Below, piece after piece: positions 44,146 through 51,474 of a stretch of DNA of 64,000 bases. The notes under the pieces were generated by a model. That model did not search any database. It saw only the letters and a list, made by a program, of their open reading frames with translations, and was not told the DNA's origin. A program made the translations under genes and the position numbers. How positions within the stretch are numbered: position 1 is the stretch's first letter; every line of letters begins with the position of its first letter. Location: the NCBI GenBank assembly GCA_005879805.1, contig VBKL01000046.1, forward strand, positions 1 through 64,000, read 5' to 3'. The stretch is from Deltaproteobacteria bacterium (lineage in GTDB: Bacteria > Myxococcota > Myxococcia > Myxococcales > 40CM-4-68-19).

Positions 44146-45384
44146 GTGCGGCAAAGGGCTGCTACCTCGGCGGTAATCGGAATCGCGCTGGCGATGAGCG
44201 TCGGCCTGCCGTCCGCGGCGCAAGAGCAGGGCCGCAAGCCCTCGCTCGCGGTACTCGACTTCGCCGTGTCGGACCATAGCCCGCTCCCGGATCCGGCGGC
44301 AGTGCGGGCCAATCTCGCGGCGAGCGGAAAGACGCCCGCGGATTGGCTGGTGCAGGCGCTCTCCTCCTACGAGGCGTACCAGCTCGTCGATCGCTCCCGC
44401 GTCGCCGCGGCCGTGCAGGGCGAGTGCTCGGCAGCGACCTGTGCGCTGGAGACGGGAAAGGTCCTGGGCGCCTCGCGCGTCGTTTACGGGACCATCATCA
44501 AGGTGAGCCGACTCATCTGGTATGCGGATGCGGCGCTCCTGGACGTCGCGGCGGGCAAGGTCCTGCGCAGCGAGGAATTGGAGATCAAGGGAAACATCGC
44601 CCAGCTCTTGCCGCGGGCGATGCCCTCGATGGCGCGGCGCCTGGCCGCGGCCGATCCGTTGCTCGCGAAGCGCCATCTCGATCGCAAGCGCCTGAGCGCG
44701 GTGGAGGTGCGGGCGTTCCTGGCGGCGACGAGCGACAATCCCCCGCCCGATCTCACCGATCTCGACCTCTCCGGACTGGACCTCGCGGGAGTGGATTTCA
44801 AGCGCGCCGATCTCTCCCGCTCGAGCCTCGCTCGCGCCCGGCTGCGGGGAGCGCGCATGTTCGCCGTGAAGCTGGTCGACGCGACCGCGAGCGGCGCAGA
44901 CCTCGAGGGCGCCGTGCTCGACCTCGGCGTCCTCGAGCGAGCCGACCTGACCGGCGCCGATCTGCGGAAGGCCAGCCTCTACGCCTCGATCCTCACCGGC
45001 GCGATCCTCGACGATGCAGACCTGCGCGGGGCCCGGGTGATCGCCCCGATGACCGGCGCACGTCTCTCACGCGCGAAGCTCGCGGATGCCGACCTCGGAG
45101 CCGATCGCGGGAACCAACCGATGGGGATCATGCGCACGGACGCGACCTCCAGCGATCTCTCGGGCGCCGACCTCTCCGGCGCGAATCTGCGCAAGGTGAA
45201 CTTCACCCGCGCCGACTTGAGCGGCGCCGATCTCACCGGCGCCGACGTGACCGGCGCCGACTTCAGCGGGGCGAATCTGCGCTCGGTCCGAGGGCGCTCG
45301 CGGATGCGGGGAGCTTCCCAGGCGAAGAACCTGCCTCCGCCGGAAGCCGCCGATCCTGAAGTTGCCGGCGACGGCAAGCGATGA
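44146..45384 (+). CDS. Secreted protein with CsgG/DUF2380-like domain and pentapeptide repeats
   Basis: 412 residues from GTG 44146, which gives a signal peptide (VIGIALAMSVGLPSAAQ). An upstream ATG at 44083 would overlap the divergent oxidoreductase start and has no signal peptide. Residues ~25-180 (LAVLDFAVSDHSPLPDP, VLGASRVVYGTIIKVSRLIW) resemble secreted DUF2380/DUF3280-type domains, related to the CsgG fold, from memory. Residues ~200-390 carry pentapeptide repeats of the A(D/N)LxG type (DLSGADLSGANLRKVNF), forming a right-handed quadrilateral beta-helix. The combination is unusual. The 3' end overlaps the convergent gene by 122 bp. Confidence 0.75.
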   Translation: MRQRAATSAVIGIALAMSVGLPSAAQEQGRKPSLAVLDFAVSDHSPLPDPAAVRANLAASGKTPADWLVQALSSYEAYQLVDRSRVAAAVQGECSAATCALETGKVLGASRVVYGTIIKVSRLIWYADAALLDVAAGKVLRSEELEIKGNIAQLLPRAMPSMARRLAAADPLLAKRHLDRKRLSAVEVRAFLAATSDNPPPDLTDLDLSGLDLAGVDFKRADLSRSSLARARLRGARMFAVKLVDATASGADLEGAVLDLGVLERADLTGADLRKASLYASILTGAILDDADLRGARVIAPMTGARLSRAKLADADLGADRGNQPMGIMRTDATSSDLSGADLSGANLRKVNFTRADLSGADLTGADVTGADFSGANLRSVRGRSRMRGASQAKNLPPPEAADPEVAGDGKR

Positions 45385-45775
45385 GCCCGATGAACCCGAG
45401 GCCGCAGAACGCCGCGGGTGCCAGCGGGGGCGGCTCACTCCCGATCTTGATTCCACCGTTCTTGCCCACCTCGAGCGCGAAAGCAGAGAGCACCTGCGCC
45501 GCTTTGCGCGCCGGATGTCCGCCCGAATGGAACCAGACGCCCAGCGTCCCGACCAGGATGGCGGCGGCGAAGAGGGCGCGCAGGACTTCCCGCCCGCCCC
45601 GGCGGAAGCGGACGAGCGCGGCAGAACCGGCGACGAGAAGCAGCGCAGCGTAGGCGATCGGGAGCCAGGCCACCCACGTCTCGCCGAGCACTTCCCGGTG
45701 TTCGAAGCGGATCTCGGCAAGGAGCATCGCCGCCCCGCCCAGCACTCCCGCGACGACCGACTCTTCAGCGTCCAT
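45263..45775 (-). CDS. Integral membrane protein of unknown function
   Basis: 170 residues from the ATG at 45775. Four hydrophobic segments are visible (VVAGVLGGAAMLLAEI, WLPIAYAALLLVAGSAALV, VLRALFAAAILVGTLGVWF, AAFCGLGFIGLIA), with a periplasmic or cytoplasmic loop containing HSGGHPARKAAQV. The last ~45 residues are low-complexity Arg/Ser/Pro and overlap the pentapeptide gene, so the true C-terminus may be shorter or missing. Its ATG lies just inside the end of the phosphoesterase gene (11-bp overlap), so both are co-transcribed. Confidence 0.55.
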   Translation of the reverse strand: MDAEESVVAGVLGGAAMLLAEIRFEHREVLGETWVAWLPIAYAALLLVAGSAALVRFRRGGREVLRALFAAAILVGTLGVWFHSGGHPARKAAQVLSAFALEVGKNGGIKIGSEPPPLAPAAFCGLGFIGLIACRRRQLQDRRLPAEAGSSPGKLPASASALGPSADSPR

Positions 45776-46856
45776 CGCGGGCCTCCTTGCGGGGCCTGAC
45801 CACCATCGTTCCCGCCATCTCCTCGTGCCCGGTCCCGCAGAAGATGTCGCAGTGGAAAAGGAAGGTGCCGGCCTTTTCCGGGACGAAACGGACCTGCGCC
45901 GTCTTGCCTGGCTCGACGTCGATGCGCAGGCCGAGATCCGGGATGGTGAATCCATGATCCTCGCGCCCGATCGCGATCTCGCGCAGGCGGTAGTCGGGAG
46001 CGCGGGGGTCGGTATCCACGTCCCGGAATCCCAGCCCGCGTCCGGGATGCGCCGCGTCCCAGGGGAGCGGCGTTCGCTTCGGCTGCGATCCAGGGACGGG
46101 AAGCGGGAACACCAGCGACCGCGCGGCGTGGTGCGCGATGTGATCGGTCATCTGGTGATGCTCCTGGTGGATGTGGCCGTAGAAGACCGTGACGTGTGGA
46201 TACGCGTGGAGCACGTCGATGGCGCGCGATCCGTCCCCCGTGGTCCAGTCCCAGTCCGGCTTGAGGTCGAAGAGCGGCCGATGCGTGAAGACGACGATCG
46301 GCTTCTCTTTCGGGATCGCCTTGAGATCGCGGCTCAGCCAGTCGATCTGGGCATCGCCGAGGATGCCTTTCGGATCGGAGACGTTGTCGAGCGCGATGAA
46401 GTGCACGCCCTTGTGGTCGAACGTGTAGCGAAGCGATCCGAAGTTCTCCTGGTAGGCCTGGCCGCGGTCGAGCGACGCGTCGTGCTCGCCCGCCATCAGC
46501 CGCACGGCGGGAACGCGCAGCTTGGCGGCATGCGCGCGGAACCCGGCCATGCGGCGCCGGCGCTCGGCGTCGTCGTCCGTCGTGTGCGTCAGATCACCCG
46601 TGAAGATGACGAAGTCGGGAGCTTGCGGCAGCGCGTTCACCAGCTCCACCGCGCGGGGCAGCTCGATCGCGGCCTCGGGATTCGCCGGACCCTTGTAGCC
46701 CCAGTGCGTGTCGGAGAGCTGTACGAAGTAGAAGTCCTCGGAAGCGGCAGGCTTGGGACGATCGGCCGAGGCGCACGCCTCGAGAAGCCCCGAAGCGAAG
46801 ACGACGCCCCCGACCCCTGCCAACTGGAGAAACTCGCGCCTCGTCCTCTGTGCCAT
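45765..46856 (-). CDS. Metallophosphoesterase joined to a CuA-type cupredoxin fragment
   Basis: 363 residues with a twin-arginine/lipoprotein-like N-terminus (MAQRTRREFLQLAGVGGVVF). Residues ~40-245 are a calcineurin-like phosphoesterase: QLSDTHWG, FTGDLTH, AGEHDAS (GNHD-like), FTHRPLF and GHIHQEHH, giving all dinuclear metal ligands. At about residue 295 it passes directly into the second half of a COX II-type cupredoxin: EDHGFTIPDLGLRID and FHCDIFCGTGHEEM, which carries the CuA ligands (Cys, Cys, His, His, Met). The first half of the cupredoxin barrel is absent, so the in-frame fusion is probably two genes joined by a missing segment (about 45961-45975) rather than a natural enzyme. Confidence 0.8.
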   Translation of the reverse strand: MAQRTRREFLQLAGVGGVVFASGLLEACASADRPKPAASEDFYFVQLSDTHWGYKGPANPEAAIELPRAVELVNALPQAPDFVIFTGDLTHTTDDDAERRRRMAGFRAHAAKLRVPAVRLMAGEHDASLDRGQAYQENFGSLRYTFDHKGVHFIALDNVSDPKGILGDAQIDWLSRDLKAIPKEKPIVVFTHRPLFDLKPDWDWTTGDGSRAIDVLHAYPHVTVFYGHIHQEHHQMTDHIAHHAARSLVFPLPVPGSQPKRTPLPWDAAHPGRGLGFRDVDTDPRAPDYRLREIAIGREDHGFTIPDLGLRIDVEPGKTAQVRFVPEKAGTFLFHCDIFCGTGHEEMAGTMVVRPRKEARDGR

Positions 46857-46964
46857 TCCGATCCTCCTTGCGCGGCCGCTCGCCGTGCGCAATGGCAGAC
46901 CGGGCTTTCCGTCCGTTGTTCCGGCGGGAATAACCGGAGGCCAGGGCCAGTCTGCCCAGGCACG

Positions 46965-47504
46965 ATGAGTTCCGGCTACGGGTTCGAGGGAGCGCTGCGG
47001 CCGCACTTCGCCGCCGCGCACAATCTTGCCCGCTGGCTGACGCGAACCCAGGCCGACGCCGAGGACGCACTGCAGGAATCGGTGTTGCGAGCTTTTCGAT
47101 CGTGGCAAGCCGCCCGTCCCTCGAGCCCGCGAGCGTGGCTCCTGCGCATCGTGAGGAACTGCTGCTACGACCTGCGCAAGGAGCGCGACCGCGACCCGGT
47201 CGAGGGAGCCGTCGACGTGGACGCGATCGCCGAAGGCTCCAATGCCGTGGTGGGCCTCCCGGCAGACGGTCCCGAGGTGCGCCTTCTGCGCATGGCCGAC
47301 GGCGAGGCGCTCCAGCACGCGCTCTTCGCGCTCGCGCCGGAGTTCCGCGAGGTCTTCCTGCTCCGCGAGATCGAAGGCCTCTCCTACAAGGAGATCGCCG
47401 ACGTCGCGGGCGTTCCGATCGGGACGGTGATGTCGCGACTTTCGCGCGCACGCGCCCAGCTCCGGACGCTCCTCGCCGGCGAGAGGCGGAAGGAGACCGC
47501 ATGA
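46965..47504 (+). CDS. ECF-family RNA polymerase sigma factor
   Basis: 179 residues. Region 2 is in DAEDALQESVLRAFRSWQ and SPRAWLLRIVRNCCYDLRKE. Region 4 is ALAPEFREVFLLREIEGLSYKEIADVAGV followed by the recognition helix PIGTVMSRLSRARAQLR. It diverges from the phosphoesterase gene and overlaps the anti-sigma gene by four bases (ATGA). This sigma/anti-sigma pair probably controls the secreted proteins that follow; the trigger is unknown. Confidence 0.92.
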   Translation: MSSGYGFEGALRPHFAAAHNLARWLTRTQADAEDALQESVLRAFRSWQAARPSSPRAWLLRIVRNCCYDLRKERDRDPVEGAVDVDAIAEGSNAVVGLPADGPEVRLLRMADGEALQHALFALAPEFREVFLLREIEGLSYKEIADVAGVPIGTVMSRLSRARAQLRTLLAGERRKETA

Positions 47505-48238
47505 CCTGCAACGAAGCTTCCCGCCTGATCGGCCCCTTCGTCGATGACGAGCTCGACGTCCGTTCCGCGGTCGACGTCGAAGGTCACCTCGCCCGCTGCG
47601 CCGCATGCGCGCAGGAGAAGAGCGAGATCACGGCGCTGCGCGACACGGTGCGCGAGCGGCTGCCGCGGTTCGACCCGCCGGACGGCCTCGAAGATCGGCT
47701 CTTCCGCGCGACCCGGGTGGTCGCGCTCCCGAAGCGACGGATTCCGTGGCGCGGCGCGGCGCTGGTGGCCGCCGCGGCTTGTGCGACGCTCGTCGCCGCT
47801 TCCACCTTGCATCCCGCGCGCGACGCCGCTGTCGAGGAGATCGTCGACGCCCACGTCCGCTCGCTGCAGGCGCAGCACCTGACCGACGTGGCCTCGTCCG
47901 ATCAGCACACCGTCAAGCCGTGGTTCCAGGGCCGCATCGATTTCGCGGTGCCGGCGCGCGACTTCGCCGATCGGGGTTTCGTGCTCGCCGGTGGCCGCCT
48001 CGACGTGCTCTCCGGTCACCCGGCGGCGGCGCTCGTGTATCGCAGGCGGCAACACGTGCTGAACCTCTTCGTCGCGCCTGCTTCCACCGACGAGCCACGG
48101 CGCGATTTCTCCCTGCGCGGGTACCGGATCGCCACCTGGACGCAGGACGGGCTGCGATACCGCCTCGTCTCCGACGTCCCGGCTTCCGAGAGCGACGAGT
48201 TGATCTCGCTCTTGCGCGGCGCCGACTCTTCGCGCTGA
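47501..48238 (+). CDS. Zinc-binding anti-sigma factor, membrane-anchored
   Basis: 245 residues. The N-terminus carries the anti-sigma zinc motif in VEGHLARCAACAQEK (His-x3-Cys-x2-Cys) preceded by LIGPFVDDELD. A single transmembrane segment lies near residues 88-105 (GAALVAAAACATLVAAS), and the C-terminal ~140 residues are extracytoplasmic with no recognised sensor domain. The protein should hold the upstream ECF factor at the membrane until a signal releases it. Translational coupling to the sigma gene is clear from the ATGA overlap. Confidence 0.88.
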   Translation: MTCNEASRLIGPFVDDELDVRSAVDVEGHLARCAACAQEKSEITALRDTVRERLPRFDPPDGLEDRLFRATRVVALPKRRIPWRGAALVAAAACATLVAASTLHPARDAAVEEIVDAHVRSLQAQHLTDVASSDQHTVKPWFQGRIDFAVPARDFADRGFVLAGGRLDVLSGHPAAALVYRRRQHVLNLFVAPASTDEPRRDFSLRGYRIATWTQDGLRYRLVSDVPASESDELISLLRGADSSR

Positions 48239-48339
48239 CGACTTCGCCGCGATTTCATTCCCGGAGGAATGACACGCGTCTCCTCGCGGTCGGAATGGCC
48301 GACGGGTCACCAACCCGGCCACAAAAAGGAGATGCAAAA

Positions 48340-48720
48340 ATGAGAATTCTTTCGCGGATTGCCCTCCCCCTCTTCGCGCTCGCCGCTTCCTGCGCCGCCC
48401 TCCGGACGCAGATTCACGACGCGCCGATCGCCGTGCTGGACGGAAACGGGATCACCTCTCCCGAGATGACGGTCGATTCGGGCAGCACGGTCACCTTCCT
48501 CAACGGCGACTCGAGGCCGCATCAGATCTATTCACCCGAATGCTCCGAGCTCGACTCGACCTTGCTGCGGCCCGGCGAGTCGTACCGGACCGCGCTCCTG
48601 TCAGGGCCCAAGCTGTGCCACTTCCAGGACCTGCTCGCGCCCTCCGCCGGTGCGTATTCCGGAACGGTCGACGTGCGCCAGGCGCCGCGCGATGAGCTCT
48701 CCATCGACAGCCCGAGCTAG
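48340..48720 (+). CDS. Cupredoxin-like lipoprotein
   Basis: 126 residues. The signal peptide ends in LFALAASC, a lipobox. The mature protein is a short plastocyanin-like barrel: VTFLNGDSRPHQIYSPECSELDSTLLRPGESY and later a Cys and His (KLCHFQDLL). The expected type I copper ligands (His near HQIYS, Cys and His in CHF) can be placed, but the final Met is not clear. AAGGAG lies ahead of the ATG. Its position directly behind the sigma/anti-sigma pair suggests regulated response to oxidative or copper stress, which is inference. Confidence 0.7.
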   Translation: MRILSRIALPLFALAASCAALRTQIHDAPIAVLDGNGITSPEMTVDSGSTVTFLNGDSRPHQIYSPECSELDSTLLRPGESYRTALLSGPKLCHFQDLLAPSAGAYSGTVDVRQAPRDELSIDSPS

Positions 48721-48810
48721 GCGTGGACGCGGGTCCCCTTGACGGAGACGCCGTGCGCGGAGCAGCGTGCGCGGCGTTTCCGGGGAAATCCATTCAAGGA
48801 GGGACCGATC

Positions 48811-49968
48811 ATGCAGCTTCGTCTGCTCGTTTCCGTCGCTTCGCTCGGCGCCGCGTTCGCGGCCATGCCGGGCTGTTCCGGAGAGGAATCCGCCGCCGGC
48901 ATCGGCGCGGCATCGGCGAACGCCGACGTACGCCGGCCCGCGGTCCCGACCCTCACGCCGCAGCAGAGCGGCACCGTCAACCGGCTGCAGGCGGTCAGCC
49001 CGGTCAACGCGAAAGTAGTGTGGGCGAGCGGCGTGGGAGGCACCTTCGCTCTCACTACCGACGGGGGCGCGCACTGGCGATCGCGCGTCGTCGCCGGCGC
49101 CGAGACCCTTCAATTCCGCGACGTCGAAGGCGTGAGCGAAAAGGTCGCGTACCTGCTCTCCGCCGGAGTTGGGACCGACTCGCGCATCTACAAGACCGAG
49201 GACGGCGGCGACACCTGGACCTTGCAGTTCCAGAACCAGGATCCGAACGGGTTCTACGACTGCTTCGCCTTCTTCACCCCGCGCCGGGGGATCACCATGG
49301 CGGATTCCGTCGACGGACGGTTCCCCGTGATCCGGACCACCGACGGGCGCACCTGGAAGGACATCGGCAACAACTTGCCCCGCGCCCAGGACGGCGAGTC
49401 GGCGTTCGCGGCGAGCGGAACCTGCATCGCGACCCAGGGTGAGAGGCGCGCCTGGATCGGCACCGGCGTCGGGAAGGATCCACGCATCATCGCCACCACC
49501 GACGGGGGAGATTCGTGGGCGGCGTTCGTCGTCGATCCCATCGTTCATGGACCGTTGGCAGGAATCTTCACCGTAGCGTTCCGCGATGCCTCCCACGGCA
49601 TCGTCGGCGGCGGCGACCTCGGCGCTGCTGCCGACGCGTTCACGGACAACGTGGCCCGCTCGCGAGACGGTGGAAAGACCTGGCAGGCCGGTGTCCACAC
49701 ACCGTTCCCCGGCGCAACTTTCGGCCTCGCCTACGCCAGCGGCCGTGCCCGCGGCGACGATGGAGATGAGGGCGACGATGACGGCGGGAATCGTTTCGCG
49801 CGGACGGTGGTCTTCACGGGCCCCGGTGGCTCGGCCTTCACCCCGGACGAGGGGGATAGCTTCGTCCCCCTGCCCGGCCTGACGAACTTCTGGGCCGTCG
49901 CCTTCGACAATCCCCGCGCCGGCTGGATCGTCGGCACGCAAGGACGGATCGTCAAAATCACCTTCTAG
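48811..49968 (+). CDS. Secreted beta-propeller (BNR/YCF48-like) lipoprotein
   Basis: 385 residues from the ATG at 48811, which has an AAGGAGG site six bases upstream. The signal peptide ends at a lipobox-like MPGC. Six or seven repeats show the BNR/Asp-box pattern (TTDGGAHWRSR, TEDGGDTWTLQF, TTDGRTWKDIG, TTDGGDSWAAF, SRDGGKTWQAG). The proteins adopt sialidase or YCF48 propellers and often bind polymers or help assemble complexes. No catalytic residues of sialidase are evident. An acidic low-complexity insert lies near residue 330. Confidence 0.82.
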   Translation: MQLRLLVSVASLGAAFAAMPGCSGEESAAGIGAASANADVRRPAVPTLTPQQSGTVNRLQAVSPVNAKVVWASGVGGTFALTTDGGAHWRSRVVAGAETLQFRDVEGVSEKVAYLLSAGVGTDSRIYKTEDGGDTWTLQFQNQDPNGFYDCFAFFTPRRGITMADSVDGRFPVIRTTDGRTWKDIGNNLPRAQDGESAFAASGTCIATQGERRAWIGTGVGKDPRIIATTDGGDSWAAFVVDPIVHGPLAGIFTVAFRDASHGIVGGGDLGAAADAFTDNVARSRDGGKTWQAGVHTPFPGATFGLAYASGRARGDDGDEGDDDGGNRFARTVVFTGPGGSAFTPDEGDSFVPLPGLTNFWAVAFDNPRAGWIVGTQGRIVKITF

Positions 49969-50275
49969 TCGTCGTCGTCGGAGACGTCGGCAGGTCTGGA
50001 AGAATGACGACGCCGACGCCTCCGAACCATCCGCCGTCGAAGACGCGATCGAGCGCCAGATCGGTAAACGCGGTCCGCTGATAGTGACTCAAGACGAGTC
50101 GTTACAAAAGGGGACGGTAACAATGTGGCCGGGTTGTAAACGACTCGCGTAAGCCCCATATCGACTTACGTCCGAGAGACGACTGCCGGAGATTGGCGAC
50201 GGACTTGACTTGATTTTGCAAAGAGCGTTTTGTCCGGCGCGTTCGAGGGGAAATTTCCAAAATCGGAGGTTTGTC
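49969..50275. other. Intergenic region (307 bp) with nested inverted repeats
   Basis: This gap between two propeller genes has no coding signal. It contains GACTCAAGACGAGTC (50086-50100), a five-base-arm palindrome whose ACTCAAGACGAGT core equals the reverse complement of the PadR-site core at 17083-17095. A second, longer inverted repeat pairs CGAGTCGTTACAA (50095-50107) with its near complement at 50134-50147. A good ribosome-binding site (GGAGG) precedes the ATG at 50276. The sites may be regulatory or a terminator-like structure. Confidence 0.5.
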
Positions 50276-51463
50276 ATGTCGCGCAGGTCTACCCCGGCGT
50301 TGGCCGTGGCAGCCGTAGGCTTCTTCCTCTGGAGCGCTTCTGCGCTTGCCGATCGGGGCGGAGCCGGTCAGGCAGTGAAGCTCATCCGGACCATCCCCGT
50401 TCCGGGGCTCACCGTGTTCGACATCAGCTTCGTCGACGCGGGGACGCAGACCTACTTCCTCGCCGATCGCTCGAACAGGACCATCGACGTCGTCGATGCC
50501 AGAAACGACGTGCTGCTCCGCCAGATCAGCGGCAACTTCAAGGGATTCACCGGCAACAACGACACCTCCGGACCGAACGGGGTGGTGGTTTCCGGCCACT
50601 GGCTCTTCGTCACCGACGCTCCGAGCCGCATCGTGACCATCGACCTGCGGACCGATCGGATCGTGAGCGAAGTCTCCACCGGCGGCGCTCCCGGATTGCG
50701 CGCCGACGAAGTGGCTTTCGACCCGGTGCACAACCTGCTCCTGCCGGTGAACAACGCCGACAGCCCGCCGTTCGCAAGCTTGATCAAGGTCGATCCCGCT
50801 ACCGGCAAGCTCACGCTCTTGACGCGGATCACCTTCGAGAACGCGACCAACGGCGCCGAGCAGCCGATCTTCAACCGGAGCACCGGGAAGTTCTACATCT
50901 CCATTCCCGAAGTGGATGGAATCACCGCCAACGGCGCGGTCGGGGTGATCAGCACCAGCGGCGTCCTCGAGAAGGAAATGCCGGTGAAGTTCTGCCAGCC
51001 CGCCGGGCTCTCCCTGGGACCGAACAACGACATGCTGCTCGGCTGCAGCGTGGTCTTCGATACGGCAGGAAATCCCTTCACCCCCGCCGACCCGAATGCC
51101 GCGGCACCGACCCAGATCATCATGGACGCGAACGGCTCGATCGACGCGGTGATCGCGGGCGTGGGCGGCTCCGACGAGGTCTGGTTCAACCCCGGCGACG
51201 GGCGCTTCTACACGGCCTCGCGGAACAACCCGAGCGGCCCGGTGCTCGGCGTCATCGACGCGCGCACCCAGACGCTGGTGCAGGTCACGCCTACCGTGAA
51301 CCGGCCGCCGGGGACGGCGCACTCGGTCGCCGTCAATCCGCACAACAATCACGTCTTCGTGCCGCTGCCCCCGAACAACGTCCTCGCCGCTCCAGCGGGC
51401 GACGCCAGCGCGAATTGCCTGAGGGGCTGCATCGCAGTGTTCGCGGCCCCGGATCGCGACTAA
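50276..51463 (+). CDS. Secreted beta-propeller (YncE-like) protein
   Basis: 395 residues with a signal peptide (AVAAVGFFLWSASALA). The mature protein is built of blades with the pattern seen in lactonase/YncE-like propellers (YFLADRSNRTIDVVDARND, WLFVTDAPSRIVTIDLRTDR, GVISTSGVLEKEMPV, LGVIDARTQTLVQVTP). The repeated VxDxRxxxv motif matches PQQ/NHL-type or YVTN propellers. No active site is visible; binding or scaffold roles are typical. The CGGAGG site is strong. It is downstream of the ECF cluster and may belong to the same stimulus group. Confidence 0.8.
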   Translation: MSRRSTPALAVAAVGFFLWSASALADRGGAGQAVKLIRTIPVPGLTVFDISFVDAGTQTYFLADRSNRTIDVVDARNDVLLRQISGNFKGFTGNNDTSGPNGVVVSGHWLFVTDAPSRIVTIDLRTDRIVSEVSTGGAPGLRADEVAFDPVHNLLLPVNNADSPPFASLIKVDPATGKLTLLTRITFENATNGAEQPIFNRSTGKFYISIPEVDGITANGAVGVISTSGVLEKEMPVKFCQPAGLSLGPNNDMLLGCSVVFDTAGNPFTPADPNAAAPTQIIMDANGSIDAVIAGVGGSDEVWFNPGDGRFYTASRNNPSGPVLGVIDARTQTLVQVTPTVNRPPGTAHSVAVNPHNNHVFVPLPPNNVLAAPAGDASANCLRGCIAVFAAPDRD

Positions 51464-51474
51464 GGGAGGCCGCG

